Assembly: GCF_048544455.1 (NCBI RefSeq)
Contig: NC_133538.1
Location: forward strand, 36,333,469 to 36,397,468
From: Silene latifolia
Taxonomy: Eukaryota > Streptophyta > Magnoliopsida > Caryophyllales > Caryophyllaceae
Direction: 5' to 3'
DNA length: 64,000 nucleotides
Under the pieces are notes generated by a model. It saw nothing but the letters and a program-made list of their open reading frames with translations. It ran no database searches and was not told the DNA's origin. This document shows positions 1 to 12,604 of this stretch, one piece after another; within the stretch, counting starts at the first letter, position 1, and every line of letters starts with the position of its first letter. A program made the position numbers and the translations under genes.

Positions 1-2520
1 CCGACTCCCTCCTTTCTTTCTCCCTTTCCCGCGGACCAAACCCCCCCTTCCCCTTCATTTTTCTGATTTTTCTTCTATCCTTCATCATCTTCAACTTCTA
101 ATCTTACAAACACCATTTCTACATAAAATCAAGCTAATTTGGCCATAATTTCTTCGTTTCTACTCGGATTTTCACGAAATTTACCTTTCCGGAATCCCCT
201 CGCCGAGATCTACAACTTAGTATGTTCTAATTTTAGTTTTCATTAAGTTGTTTTAAGACAAAATTTCGGTATTTTCGGTATTTGTGCTTATTTATGGTGT
301 TTTTATTGTTTAATTAGGTGAAGATTTGGAAGACGAGTTCGGGGACTCGTATATTGTAGAGGATAGCGGCTAGTTGTTGTTAGGGTTTCGGTTTTGAGGT
401 GCTAATTGCTCATTTTCTAGCTTAAGGTAACATATTTCGAGTTACTCGACGAATTATCGTCACAATCTTTGTTGTTTTTGTATGTTTGGTGATTTTTGTT
501 TGAGTAGTAGTTTTCACATGTTAAAATTTGTTGCATGCATGTTTAATTTATGCCTTTTATTAGTTTAAATTAGCAAAGTTGAATTGGAAACGATTAATTA
601 ATGTTCAGACGGTCTTTTACTAAACAAAAATGGAAAAAAATGGTGGTGTAGGGGGACGGCCAGCAGCCGGCAGGCCCACGGCAGCCCACGGCCGGCCTTG
701 GGGTTGGCCCGGGTCGGTCCGTTGCTTGTTTCGCGGTTTTTCGTACATTATCGGTCATTTCGGGTTAATTAATGTAGAGTTGTATAAGTCACATAAGGGT
801 ACACTTTTAAATTGAACCATACTAGTAGTAGAAATTATTCTTATATTGGTAAAATTTAGCTTATATTAATAGTTATCACATGTTAGGATAGTTTACAAAA
901 TGAATTTGTAAATAATAGGCTCAGAATGAATTGTATAGGGATAATTGTAATGTTTTGTTGATTGTACCGAAAACTGAGCCTTAGTCCCTTTGACTGATGC
1001 GATGTCAGTTAATTGAGTGATTGGTCAGCCGCAATTTAACCCGTACCTGCCGCAGGGCTGGGGTTGCGGGTAAAAATTCGGTTGTATGAATTAGATAATC
1101 GGCCTTTTTCTTGTTTTAGGCCATTTATTATATCTCTATTTCACATGTGTAGTTAGTTGAATTTAAGTAGCTTCTTATATTTTAGAAACGGCCCTAGATT
1201 CCCTGAAGCCTTTAATTTGGTTAATATTGTTGGAATTGGAAATTTGTATTGAGGATTCTGTTGGTTTATCTGCTGAATAGACATTTATATAGCCTTTCAC
1301 ATGATAGAATGTTAGAATTTATGTTGGTAAGTAGGACTTTTTGCCCTCTTAAGGTTAAGTGAGTGTCTTACTTGACTTGTGTGGTGAGTCTTGTGTGGTG
1401 TGGGCTAAAGTATTCAAGCTGGGACTAGCTGGGACTAGGTCCTAGGTGAGTTTTTCGGCCTTCATCATAGATAGGTCTTTATAGTCTCTGACGAGTATAT
1501 GTTCACTGCTTGATAGCCTTTGTGTTCCTGACTAGTGGATTTATATCCAAGTTGGGGCATGACCTTAGTTACTTATTTTGATAGTAAGTGGTCAGCTTAA
1601 GTACTAGCCAACCCTTTGGTGGACTCTTTAGGGTACTCACTTTGTTTTTAGAAAAATAGTGGGTCTTGGGTGCGGTGGTGTGTATCCGCATGTCTAGGTC
1701 TCTTGTGATTTTAGGCTAGGGTTGTGTTGTCTCTTGGCCATGTTTTATTAATATTAACCGCTGAGCCAAGATACCGGTTCGATTACCTTCCCTACCTCGT
1801 GGTATAGACTCGAGTTACAAAGTGACTATTGACGGGACTAAGAACTTATGCATGTCTTTGATATATTGCCCTTTCTTGTTTGATGATTCTATGAATCATA
1901 GAAGGTGAGATGCAAGCCGGCTATGGTTGATAGAGTTTGGATTACAATTTGTTATATGTTTCACATGTTAGTTTAGTTTGGTCAGTTTAGGGCTCATATG
2001 TTAGAATAATTGATAAGTGAATTATTTATCATCTTGTTTACATGTTTTACTACATGTACATTAATTTTGACGATTCGTGGCTGGGAGGACTCGAAGTTAC
2101 TCCCCACTGAATTGTGGCTTTCGTGTTTGTATAAAATGCGATTGACAGGTTGTTGATTCTTTGTTGGGGTCACAGACGAGCTAGTGAGCAAGGAACCTTG
2201 GACCTAGTTTGGCTATTCTTTTAGTAAACCTTTTCTACTTTGGTTTTGTATATAATTTGAAGGGACATATGTCTCCCTTTTCTATGTTGGTTTGTATCCT
2301 TATATTTCCGCGTCTTTAGTTATGTATGTAAATTAGTTTATCAGCTTTTGCAGGGTTTTTGACACTCTTCTTGAGTTGGATTGGTTGTGAATGGTTTAGG
2401 AAGAAAAATTTTTGAAATTGCAGGTTTTTGACTAGTTGAACCATTTACAAACATATCCTACCAGTTTTTCTGTAGAATTTACGTAATTATTTATTTAAGG
2501 CTAGATTTAAGGGTGTCACA
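1..2520 (+). repeat. 5' LTR (partial) of the Tekay-like element
   Basis: This stretch matches 7880–10396 almost base for base and ends in the same ...gtgtcaca. Base 1 aligns with 7880, so the first ~396 bp of this LTR are outside the window. Differences from the partner cluster near 1015–1065 and 1700–1712, with the rest very similar. Small open frames inside the LTR occur in both copies and are not genes. Confidence 0.95.
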
Positions 2521-2521
2521 G

Positions 2522-2535
2522 TTGGTATCAGAGCC
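2522..2535 (+). other. Primer binding site, initiator Met-tRNA type
   Basis: The sequence ttggtatcagagcc directly follows the LTR end. It is the standard plant retroelement site complementary to the 3' end of initiator methionine tRNA, where minus-strand DNA synthesis is primed. Confidence 0.9.
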
Positions 2536-2697
2536 TATTGCTCCCGACGCACGTTTGTGCATCCCACTTAAAAATCACTTGACCTTTAAATAATAAACTT
2601 GAGAGAAGGGTAGGATGGGTAGAATTAGGATTTTATGTGGTAGTTTGTTTGTGATTGCTAATTGATAGGTACTAATTAAATTTTTCCCTTTTGTAAG

Positions 2698-3760
2698 ATG
2701 GCTCCGCCAAGAAGAGACATTGATGATGCTATCTTACTAGTTCTTACTCAAATTCTCCAAAACCAACAAAATCAACAAAATCAACAAGCTCCTCTTCCTC
2801 CTCCGGTGAGAGGGTACTCCAGCACCTATACTTGGGTGGCTAACCAATTGACCGAATCAACACTCCCACTTATGGTGGAGAGATTGATCCAGCTGCTCTT
2901 ACAGGGTGGTTTCGGGAGTTGGAGAAAAGCTTCACGTTGTATGATGTCAAGGAGGAACATAAAGTGAAGCTAGCCTCTCATTTCCTAGTACGAGAAGCAG
3001 ACCGGTGGTGGTCCATGACTGGGCCTACCGTTTCACCAACCAGGATTTGACAGGATACGTTTCAAGGAGTTAGTGGAGGCCCGTTTCTATCCTCAAGAGT
3101 CAAACAAAGAAAAAAAGTTGAAGGGATTCATGGAGTTGAAGCAAGGAAGCCTTCGATTCAGGCCTTCACCGATAAATTCAACGAGTTGGGTCATTATGCA
3201 ACTCGATTGGTGAAGGATGACAACGAAAAAGCCTTCTTTTATCTTGAAAAGCTCTCCCCTAAGATCAAAAGCATGGTCCGTCGGGATTCCACTAGCTTTG
3301 TTTCAATCTACAACGATGCTTTGTGGGCTGAAAATTCCCTAAAAGACATTGAAAATGAAGCTCGTGCAACTAGTTCTAATCTTGGCAAGAGGCCTTTATA
3401 TCCCTCTTCTAGGCCCTTTACTCCTTCACCTAGGTTCATCTCATCTCCTCTCGACCCAAACAAGAGAAGATTTGTTTCTAATGTTCAAGCTAATCGGGGT
3501 GGTCAATCTTGATTATTAATGATAATAAAAGTACTAAAGACCGAGAGTGTGCTATAATCGCAAGAAACCAAAGACACCCCGGTAAATGCTTCATTGATCC
3601 TATTATATGCTTTTCTTGTAACAAACCGGGCCACAAGGCCAATGTTTGCCCGGAGAGGAAGGTGACGACTCCCCATCGCTCCTATCACCCCGGTGAGGCC
3701 AAAGAGGCCGAAGGGTCGGATCTTTGTTATGAGCCGAGTGAAGCTGAGGCACATCCTGAT
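2698..3760 (+). pseudogene. gag region of the Tekay-like element
   Basis: The gag region begins with an ATG at 2698, about 160 bp after the primer site, and opens with a glutamine/asparagine-rich stretch. A retrotransposon-gag-like core follows, and around 3610–3650 lies a CCHC zinc knuckle (C-x2-C-x4-GH-x4-C) that binds RNA in the nucleocapsid. The region is broken and is treated as a fossil. It forms the 5' part of the polyprotein and is followed directly by the protease. Confidence 0.85.
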
Positions 3761-4130
3761 ATCATTACCGGTACATTTTCTATTTTTGATGCTCCTTGTT
3801 TGGTACTATTTGATACGGGTGCCTCTTTATCTTTTATTTCAATAAAACTCTCCAATAAATTATCACTTGAATCATCACAAGAAGAAAGTACATCTATATC
3901 TTTACCCTCCGGGGATGTCTTTTCCTGTTCTAAAATCTATCCTAAGTCCCTATTTCTATTATGGGATCTATATTTCCAAAGAAATCTTTTCCAATTTCCA
4001 CTTGAAGAATTTGATGCCATTTTGGGCATGGATTGGTTACATACTTATCATGCTCGATTTGAATGTCGAGACCAGAAAATAATTCTTACAAGCCCTTCAG
4101 GTCACCGTGTGTCTTATCAAATGGTTAAAA
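3760..4130 (+). pseudogene. Aspartic protease region (gypsy pol)
   Basis: The active-site signature DTGAS with flanking hydrophobic residues lies near 3810–3826, and a later hydrophobic-Gly-Met-Asp-Trp motif near 4020–4035 fits the second half of the retropepsin fold. In the family this enzyme cuts the polyprotein. It sits between the gag zinc knuckle and reverse transcriptase as expected for Ty3/gypsy. Confidence 0.85.
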
Positions 4131-4419
4131 GACAAACCGGTACTAAACTAATTTCTGTTATGAAGTTTGTCAATGCAATGAAAAAGGGCCGTCAAGCCTT
4201 TTTGTGTATGGTGACTACTTCGATTCTTCTTCTCCGCCTCCTAAAGAGAACATTCCAAAGAGTATGTGAATTTCCGGAGTTTTTCCCGATGAGCTACGGA
4301 ATTCCTCCCGAAAGGAAGTTGAATTTGCTATTGATCTTATTCCCCGGTACGCCCTATTGCTAAAGCTCCTTATAGGTGGCACCGTCCTGAAATGAAAGAG
4401 TCAAGACTCACCGGATGAT

Positions 4420-5640
4420 TTGATTGCCAAAGGTTTTATTCAACCTAGCTTTTCACCTTGGGGTGCTCCTGTTCTCTTCGTAAGAAAGAAGGATGGATCT
4501 ATGCGATTATGCATAGATTATCGTGAACTTAACCGAGTTACTATCAAGAATAAATATCCTCTTCCTAGAATTGATGATCTTTTCGATCAGCTCCGTGGTG
4601 CTTCTACTTTTTCTAAAATTGATCTTCGTTTGGGCTATCATCAAATTCCAGTCCGAGAAGCTGATATTCCTAAAACCGCCTTCAGTACGAGATATGGGCA
4701 TTTCGAGTTTACGGTGATGCCATTCGGATTGACCAATGCTCCAGCAGTATTCATGGATCAGATGAACCGTACTTTCAGAGAACACCTTGACAAATGCGTT
4801 GTGGTGTTCATTGATGACATCTTGATCTATTCTAAATCTGAAGAAGAACATGTCCAACACCTTCGTGTTATTTTAGAGATTTTGCGCCGTGAAAAATGGT
4901 ATGCTAAATTCTCCAAATGTGAATTCTGGTTACCTAAAGTGACCTTCCTTGGGCATGTCATTTCAAAAGAGGGCGTTATGGTAGATCCAGCCAAAATTGA
5001 AGCCGTTGTTGATTGGAAAAGTCCAACCAATGTTTCTGAAATCCGTAGTTTCCTTGGCTTGGCGGGTTACTATCGACGATTTGTGAAGGATTTTTCAAAG
5101 ATTGCTAGGCCGATGACTCAGCTGTTGAAGAAAGAGTCTAAGTTTGTGTGGTCTGAAGAATGTGAAAATGCCTTCCAGGAATTGAAAAAGAGGTTGACTA
5201 CCGCTCCGGTGTTGACCTTACTCAAGAAGGAGTGGACTTTGATGTTTACTGTGATGCTTCTAAGCATGGTATAGGTTGTGTCTTGATGCAAAAGAGGAAA
5301 GTCATTGCTTATGCCTCTCGACAGCTTAGAGTTCATGAAATTAACTACCCGACTCATGATCTTGAATTAGCTGCGGTAGTACATGCTTTGAAGATTTGGA
5401 GACACTACCTCATTGGAGTCCATTGCAACATCTACACCGACCACAAGAGCCTGAAATATCTCTTTACCCAAAAAGAGCTGAACATGAGACAAAGAAGATG
5501 GTTAGAATTGGTGAATGACTATGATGCCAATCTAATTTATCATAAAGGAAAAGCTAATGTGGTGGCTGATGCTCTTAGCAGAAAATCCTGTCATTCTTTG
5601 AATTCTTTTCGGGACTTACCTCCTGAACTTGCTTTAGAAC
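4420..5640 (+). pseudogene. Reverse transcriptase and RNase H region (gypsy pol)
   Basis: RT motifs are plain: YRELN and KYPLPRIDD near 4520–4570, the FSKIDL motif near 4610, MPFGLTNAP near 4720–4745 and the catalytic FIDDILIYS around 4807–4835. RNase H follows from about 5230 with VYCDAS, ASRQL, an acidic DLELAAVV stretch and a TDHKSL motif, ending near VADALSR at about 5575. These domains copy genomic RNA into DNA and remove the RNA strand. The order RT then RNase H then integrase identifies Ty3/gypsy, not copia. Confidence 0.92.
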
Positions 5641-5899
5641 TTCAAAAATTGGGAGTAAGCCTTGTAAAAAGGGGCTCTCATCATCTTGATGCCATGTCAC
5701 CAACCGACTTCCACCGTGAGATCCGTACTTGCCTTCCTAATGATCCTACTTTCATATCCATTCGAGCTAAAATTCAACTTGGGCAAGCAAAGGATTGTAA
5801 GATTGATGATGATGGGTATCTCCGTTATCATGGTAGAATCTATGTTCCGAAAGTGCAAATGATTTGAGAAAAAGAGTTCTTGATGAAGCACACCTTTAT

Positions 5900-7135
5900 C
5901 CTTACTCCATTCATCCTGGGAGGTACAAAATGTACAAAGATTTGAGATTGCAATTCTGTGGCCTAGGATGAAAATTGAAGTTATTGAGTATGTCGAAGAA
6001 ATGCCTCACCTTCCAGAAAGTAAAGATAGAACATCAAAAGCCCGGGGGTTTGCTTCAACCCTTGGATGTTCCTCTTTGGAAATGGGAGTCTATTTCCATG
6101 GACTTTGTGATGGCCTTACCCAGGACTTCCACTGGGAAGAATGCTATTTGGGTGGTTGTGGACCGATTGACTAAGTGTGCTCGGTTTATTCCCATTAGAG
6201 AGACCTGGGGTTTAGAAGTTCTAGCTGGTGCCTATGTGAATGAAGTAGTACGCTATCATGGGGTTCCTAAAGATATAGTTTCGGATCGAGATCCTCGATT
6301 TTGTTCTCGTTCGGACCGCATTACGAAGGCCTTGGGTAGTAAACTGTTGATGAGCACTGCTTTTCACGCTGCCACTGATGGTCAAACTGAGAGAACAATT
6401 CAAACTTTAGAGGATCTTCTTCGTGCCTGTGCCTTAGATTTCCAAACCTCTTGGGAGAAATGTTTACCTTTGGTTGAATTCTCTTACAACAACAGCTATC
6501 AAGCTTCCATTAAAATGGCACCATATGAAGCTCTGTATGGTAGGAAATGCCGTACTCCTGTCTGCTGGGATCAAACCCAAAATGTTCCAATGTTAGGACC
6601 TGATTTGGTGACCGAGTCCATTGAACAAGTTAAAATCATTCGGGAGCGGATGAAAGACGCTCAGGACCGTCAAAAGTCATATGCTGATGTCCGTCGTCGA
6701 CCACTTTCCTTTGAGGTTGATGATCAAGTATTTCTTAAAGTGTCACCTATGAAAGGGGTGAAACGGTTTGGCGTTAAAGGGAAGCTGAGCCCTAAATATA
6801 TTGGACCTTTCCTGGTGATTGAAAAGATTGGTCCTGTTGCTTACCGTTTAGAATTGCCTCCAAATCTGAGCAAGGTTCATAATGTCTTCCATGTTTCTCA
6901 GTTGAGGAAGTACATTAGTGACCATAGTCATATAATCCAAGAAGAGATTCTTGAATTGGAGCCTAACTTGGTGGTTGAAGAAAGGCCAATTCGGATTCTT
7001 GAAAAAGCCAATAAGCAACTTAGGAGCAATGTTGTGCCTCTAGTCCGTATTCTTTGGCGGTGTGGAAATGTCGAAGAAGAGACTTGGGAAACTGAAGCTT
7101 CTATGTTAGCTAAATATCCTGAATTATTCTCGTAA
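5900..7135 (+). pseudogene. Integrase with C-terminal chromodomain-like tail (gypsy pol)
   Basis: The integrase core is recognisable from about 6060 (WKWESISMDFV), continuing with the second acidic motif SDRDPRF near 6280–6300 and the NNSYQ/APYEALYGRKCRTP stretch near 6485–6560. The GPVxY and HxVFHVSQLRKY segments near 6830–6915 mark the C-terminal region. The last ~80 codons resemble the short chromodomain-like tails of Tekay/Del elements, thought to steer insertion into heterochromatin. The frame ends at 7135, about 330 bp before the purine tract. Confidence 0.9.
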
Positions 7136-7468
7136 GGTATTCCTTTTCTTACTATTTTTCCGAGTTACTAAGTCTTGTATAATCATAATTAGTAAAGATA
7201 GTATTCTTACTATAGAATTTTAAACTAAAAGTTTGAAAATGCTTGTATGATTTTCAATGGTTTTAACATTAGTGAATGTTGAATCTCGTTGTTGGTGACG
7301 TCCCAATAATGGGTTTTCTCATTTATTGGTGTAGAAATATTTTTATATCTTGATATGAATATGGGTGTTCTTGTCTGATCAACAAGAGTATCACCTTCAT
7401 TGAAAAAGATACCTATATTTTCTTATAACTATAAATTCTCCTTCTGAGTTTCGAGGACGAAACTTTTT

Positions 7469-7483
7469 AAAAGGAGGGGTGAT
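7469..7483 (+). other. Polypurine tract of the Tekay-like element
   Basis: A purine run (aaaaggaggggtga) ends immediately before the 3' LTR start, the usual plus-strand primer position. The stretch 7136–7468 before it holds the 3' untranslated region with no gene seen. Confidence 0.8.
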
Positions 7484-10396
7484 TGTAACGCCCCGTAATT
7501 TCGGACCGTTAATATATTTCGAAAATAATTTATTAATCAAATAAAATTTGATATTTAAAGTAATTAAAGTAAAAATAATTCAAAGAAATATAATTTTATT
7601 ATATTTTGAAGAAAAGTATTTATTTTGATAGTTTCGAAATGTTTAAAAATAGTTTAAACCGTGTAAAACTTTTTATTTCGAAATAAGGGCGTATCGGGGG
7701 GAAAATGACAATTCTTTTGAACGTTGGGTAAACGAAATTGGAAATGGGTCGTATGAATACTCAATTTTCTTGTAATCTCGTGTTTAAAAACTTTGGTCTT
7801 GACGGAATTTGCATTTGACTTACGGTTTTAATTATTATCGAAACGAGTCAAAACCGACTCGAAAAATCCCGACTCAAACCCGACTCCCTCCTTTCTTTCT
7901 CCCTTTCCCGCGGACCAAACCCCCCCTTCCCCTTCATTTTTCTAATTTTTCTTCTATCCTTCATCATCTTCAACTTCTAATCTTACAAACACCATTTCTA
8001 CATAAAATCAAGCTAATTTGGCCATAATTTCTTCGTTTCTACTCGGATTTTCACGAAATTTACCTTTCTGGAATCCCCTCGCCGAGATCTACAACTTAGT
8101 ATGTTCTAATTTCAGTTTTCATTAAGTTGTTTTAAGACAAAATTTCGGTATTTTCGGTATTTGTGCTTATTTATGGTGTTTTTATTGTTTAATTAGGTGA
8201 AGATTTGGAAGACGAGTTCGGGGACTCGTATATTGTAGAGGATAGCGGCTAGTTGTTGTTAGGGTTTCGGTTTTGAGGTGCTAATTGCTCATTTTCTAGC
8301 TTAAGGTAACATATTTCGAGTTACTCGACGAATTATCGTCACAATCTTTGTTGTTTTTGTATGTTTGGTGATTTTTGTTTGAGTAGTAGTTTTCACATGT
8401 TAAAATTTGTTGCATGCATGTTTAATTTATGCCTTTTGTTAGTTTAAATTAGCAAAGTTGAATTGGAAACGATTAATTAATGTTCAGACGGTCTTTTACT
8501 AAACAAAAATGGAAAAAAATGGTGGTGTAGGGGGACGGCCAGCAGCCGGCAGGCCCACGGCAGCCCACGACCGGCCTTGGGGTTGGCCCGGGTCGGTCCG
8601 TTGCTTGTTTCGCGGTTTTTCGTACATTATCGGTCATTTCGGGTTAATTAATGTAGAGTTGTATAAGTCACATAAGGGTACACTTTTAAATTGAACCATA
8701 CTAGTAGTAGAAATTATTCTTATATTGGTAAAATTTAGCTTATATTAATAGTTATCACATGTTACAATAGTTTACAAAATGAATTTGTAAATAATAGGCT
8801 CAGAATGAATTGTATAGGGATAATTGTAATGTTTTGTTGATTGTGCCGAAAACTGAGCCTTAGTCCCTTTGACTGATGCGATGTCGATTAATTGAGTGAT
8901 TGGTCGGCCGCAATTTAACCGTGCACTGTCGCAGGTGGGTTGCGGGTAAAAATTCGGTTGTATGAATTAGATAATCGGCCTTTTTCTTGTTTTAGGCCAT
9001 TTATTATATCTCTATTTCACATGTGTAGTTAGTTGAATTTAAGTAGCTTCTTATATTTTAGAAACGGCCCTAGATTCCCTGAAGCCTTTAATTTGGTTAA
9101 TATTGTTAGAATTGGAAATTTGTATTGAGGATTCTGTTGGTTTATCTGCTGAATAGACATTTATATAGCCTTTCACATGATAGAATGTTAGAATTTATGT
9201 TGGTAAGTCGGACTTTTTGCCCTCTTAAGGTTAAGTGGGTGTCTTACTTGACTTGTGTGGTGAGTCTTGTGTGGTGTGGGCTAAAGTATTCAAGCTGGGA
9301 CTAGCTGGGACTAGGTCCTAGGTGAGTTTTTCGGCCTTCATCATAGATAGGTCTTTATAGTCTCTGACGAGTATATGTTCACTGCTTGATAGCCTTTGTG
9401 TTCCTGACTAGTGGATTTATATCCAAGTTGGGGCATGACCTTAGTTACTTATTTTGATAGTAAGTGGTCAGCTTAAGTACTAGCCAACCCTTTGGTGGAC
9501 TCCTTAGGGTACTCACTTTGTTTTTAGAAAAATAGTGGGTCTTGGGTGCGGTGGTGTGTATCCGCATGTCTAGGTCTGCGCAGATTTTAGGCTAGGGTTG
9601 TGTTGTCTCTTGGCCATGTTTTATTAATATTAACCGCTGAGCCAAGATACCGGTTCGATTATCTTCCCTACCTCGTGGTATAGACTCGAGTTACAAAGTG
9701 ACTATTGACGGGACTAAGAACTTATGCCTGTCTTTGATATATTGCCCTTTCTTGTTTGATGATTCTATGAATCATAGAAGGTGAGATGCAAGCCGGCTAT
9801 GGTTGATAGAGTTTGGATTACAATTTGTTATATGTTTCACATGTTAGTTTAGTTTGATCAGTTTAGGGCTCATATGTTAGAATAATTGATAAGTGAATTA
9901 TTTATTATCTTGTTTACATGTTTTACTACATGTACATTAATTTTGACGATTCGTGGCTGGGAGGACTCGAAGTTACTCCCCACTGAATTGTGGCATTCGT
10001 GTTTGTATAAAATGCGATTGACAGGTTGTTGATTCTTTGTTGGGGTCACAGACGAGCTAGTGAGCAAGGAACCTTGGACCTAGTTTGGCTATTCTTTTAG
10101 TAAACCTTTTCTACTTTGGTTTTGTATATAATTTGAAGGGACATATGTCTCCCTTTTCTATGTTGGTTTGTATCCTTATATTTCCGCGTCTTTAGTTATG
10201 TATGTAAATTAGTTTATCAGCTTTTGCAGGGTTTTTGACACTCTTCTTGAGTTGGATTGGTTGTGAATGGTTTAGGAAGAACCTTTTTTGAAATTGCAGG
10301 TTTTTGACTAGTTGAACCATTTACAAACATATCCTACCAGTTTTTCTGTAGAATTTACGTAATTATTTATTTAAGGCTAGATTTAAGGGTGTCACA
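7484..10396 (+). repeat. 3' LTR of the Tekay-like element
   Basis: The complete LTR is 2,913 bp, starting tgtaacgccc after the purine tract and ending gtgtcaca. Bases 7880–10396 match 1–2520. The start motif TGTAACGCCCCGTAATTTCGG is typical of plant Tekay LTRs. Only short non-conserved frames are present. Confidence 0.95.
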
Positions 10397-10740
10397 CTTA
10401 TAGCCCAAAATTGGGTGGTCCTTGTGAGACGGACTTGATGAGATCACCGTAATGATGGAGATTGAGATATTTCTCTTAATGAATCTATATCCCTTTATTT
10501 GGGTGGTCCTATTGAGAAGGACTTGATGGATTCACCGCAATGTTGAAAGGTTGAGCCTTAGAGCTTTTAATGAATCTATATCCCTTTATTTGGGTGGTCT
10601 TATTGAGAAGGACCTGATGGATTCACCGCTATGTTGAGAGGTTGAGCCTTAGAGCTCTTAATGATTCTATAGCTCATGCGTGAGTGGTTTATATAGAGAT
10701 ATACTTGTTAGAATCACCTACGTGAGTGTGAAGGATTGGC
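10397..10740 (+). repeat. 91-bp tandem repeat in the internal region of the older LTR element
   Basis: Two close copies lie at 10480–10570 and 10571–10661, with degenerate copies before (10397–10479) and after (10662 to about 10740). Each unit reads from 'tgaatctat' through 'gggtggtc', 'ttgatggattcacc' and 'gttgagcctta'. The first unit is cut by the gypsy insertion boundary. Confidence 0.85.
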
Positions 10741-11033
10741 CTCCTTCTATGAGAGACTAGGCTATCTCTCTAGAGCACTCGTGAGAATCCCAAGGTTCAT
10801 TTGGCCATAAAATTGTTGAATTGTATCGCGGAACTCGTCTGGAACTTAAGGTGAGATATGTGTTTGGAATTTACCCCGGAGTCTAAGAGTTCAAGATTCG
10901 TTCACTCTCTAGGTGATGAAAGAATTGTTCCATTTCACTATGTGTTAATTCAAATCGAAAGATATTAATGCTTAAGTATCAATCCTTATTAATATGCTCA
11001 GAATTTTGTCTATCATTTGCATTAGTGGGGGAT

Positions 11034-11491
11034 TGTTGGAAGTAATGCAAAAGGCTAGTAATGTTGTCTAGATACATTGCATTGTAGAGAAGCTTTACAT
11101 TACCTCGTAAGAGAATCTCTCCACTCTCACCACTAAATGCATGTTTATAGCCTCATTAATTCCATGTTTATGGTAGTGGTTATGCCTCTTTATAGTGCTA
11201 ATTAATCACTATAAATATGAGAAGTATGTAGTCATTTGAGAAACACATCTTCCATATATCTCTACTACTTCTCTATGATAATTTTGAGCATACCATATGA
11301 GTTCCAACTCCTAATGGTTGAGTACACAACTTTTAGGAGTGTTGTGTGACCTTGGGAGACGACGCCTATATCGATTTGTACCGTAGTCGGGGCGATTTCG
11401 TTTCTCATTCAGTGGCCTCCATACCACGACACAACAACAAATATTCTCTAATTATATCTTCGCCCCTATAGTGATACTATATTTTCCAACA
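11034..11491 (+). repeat. 3' LTR (458 bp) of the older LTR element
   Basis: It begins TGTTGGAA and ends TTCCAACA, a perfect 8-bp terminal inverted repeat with canonical TG...CA ends. A TATA-like ctataaatat lies at about 11209–11218, consistent with the LTR promoter. The 5 bp to the right (cgaag) would be the target duplication; the left one is out of view. Confidence 0.85.
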
Positions 11492-12604
11492 CGAAGCAAT
11501 CGTCCAAATTGTTGTACTCACGCTCCCTCCGTGTATTGGGTTTTTGGGTTTCTTTATCTCAACTTGTCGGTAGATCATGACTTTACTCCTTGGAATGTCG
11601 TAACTTCAAATCCATACATGTAACCTTATTATAAAAAGTTATGATTAACAAAGTTTAGAAATGTGACATAACAAAAATAGAATTCTGCACTAATAAGCAA
11701 CTCTCACAATTTATTGCATGAGAAAAATGGAGAGGGAGCAATCTCACCTTTATCTACAGTAGTAAGTAGATCTAACCAAACCACAAAATCTAGATGAAGC
11801 TATATTAGATCAATATATAAACAGAATCAAAAGGAGTAAGTTACTTCACCTTTATGTAGCATTGAACTCCTTTTATAAACTCCTAATTGTAACAAGCTGA
11901 ATATAACAAAAAAAATAAATGACTAAAAGTCACATGAGTGTATCATTATTGCTAGAAAAAGAACTCATTAAAAATGAATTGAATTTGAATGTTTAACTAA
12001 GAAGAAAGTAGAACATAAGACTTGGTAGCCATCAAGCATATGATCCAAGGAATGAATTGTTGCGCATGCTATACTTCTGTGTTCATTTGCCAACAAATTA
12101 TTGCCCATTTTGACAATCCAACATTACAACATTTTGCCTTGGATCCAAATTCATGAAACGCATGGCACTGCTGAGCAAACAGAATCAAATATTATAAATA
12201 ATGAATCACTTCCAATATCTGGCATTGTTTACTATTCTTATTACACCATGTTTTCCCGAATGTATGTTCATTTTACCTAGACGCATTACTTGAATCACAC
12301 TTAATGGTAGACCCAGAAATGCCATTAAGAGACATCAATTATTAACAACCAAGTAATCATATAAGTGACGAGAAAAAAAGAGAACTGAAAATGAAATTAA
12401 CAAAAATTAAAATTAGGGTTTGAGTAATTGGAGATTTCAGTCAAAGAACCCAAAGAATCAATCCATTAAAACTTACAATTAGAGAAAACGACTAGTAATT
12501 TACTGCTAATAAGTCAAATAGAGATTATGTAACTCACCGATCTGATTTTAACAATAAAAGTTGAGATCTGAGATGTGGGGAAAACCCTTGTAATTGATTG
12601 AACT
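11492..12604. other. Flank left of the CACTA element, no gene identified
   Basis: This 1.1-kb stretch has no convincing coding frame. Read on the minus strand, its right end next to the CACTA element looks like a plant leader, with an intron-donor-like 'atcg|gtgagtt' near 12538, followed by AT-rich sequence. It would continue the leader-like sequence at 41738–41990 on the other side of the transposon. Confidence 0.4.

Larger units (their letters stand above)
1..10396 (+). mobile_element. Ty3/gypsy chromovirus LTR retrotransposon (Tekay/Del-like), 5' LTR incomplete
   Basis: Two long, nearly identical LTRs flank a gag–pol interior in gypsy order (gag, protease, RT, RNase H, integrase, chromodomain-like tail). 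A Met-tRNA-type primer site follows the 5' LTR and a purine tract precedes the 3' LTR. The interior is spread over several reading frames, so the copy looks broken in roughly five or more places. By eye the LTRs differ at about thirty positions over 2.5 kb (a little over 1%), pointing to an insertion well under a few million years old. About 396 bp of the 5' LTR lies left of the window, so the left target duplication cannot be checked; the first bases to the right are cttat. The C-terminal tail, gag with CCHC knuckle and LTR near 2.9 kb favour the Tekay clade. Confidence 0.93.
10397..11491 (+). mobile_element. 3' remnant of another LTR element, interrupted by the Tekay-like element
   Basis: Right of the gypsy element lies internal sequence with a 91-bp tandem repeat, then a G-rich purine tract (agtggggga, 11024–11032), then a complete LTR at 11034–11491. 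The other half presumably lies beyond the left window edge, on the far side of the gypsy insertion. No coding domain is visible in this remnant. The GTGGGGGATTGTTGGAA-type junction is common in copia elements, but the superfamily is not proven. Confidence 0.75.

Noticed and set aside
630-815. Open frame of about 61 codons in the Tekay LTR, repeated at 8509–8694
   Set aside because: It occurs in both LTR copies with no protein signature, so it is non-coding repeat sequence.
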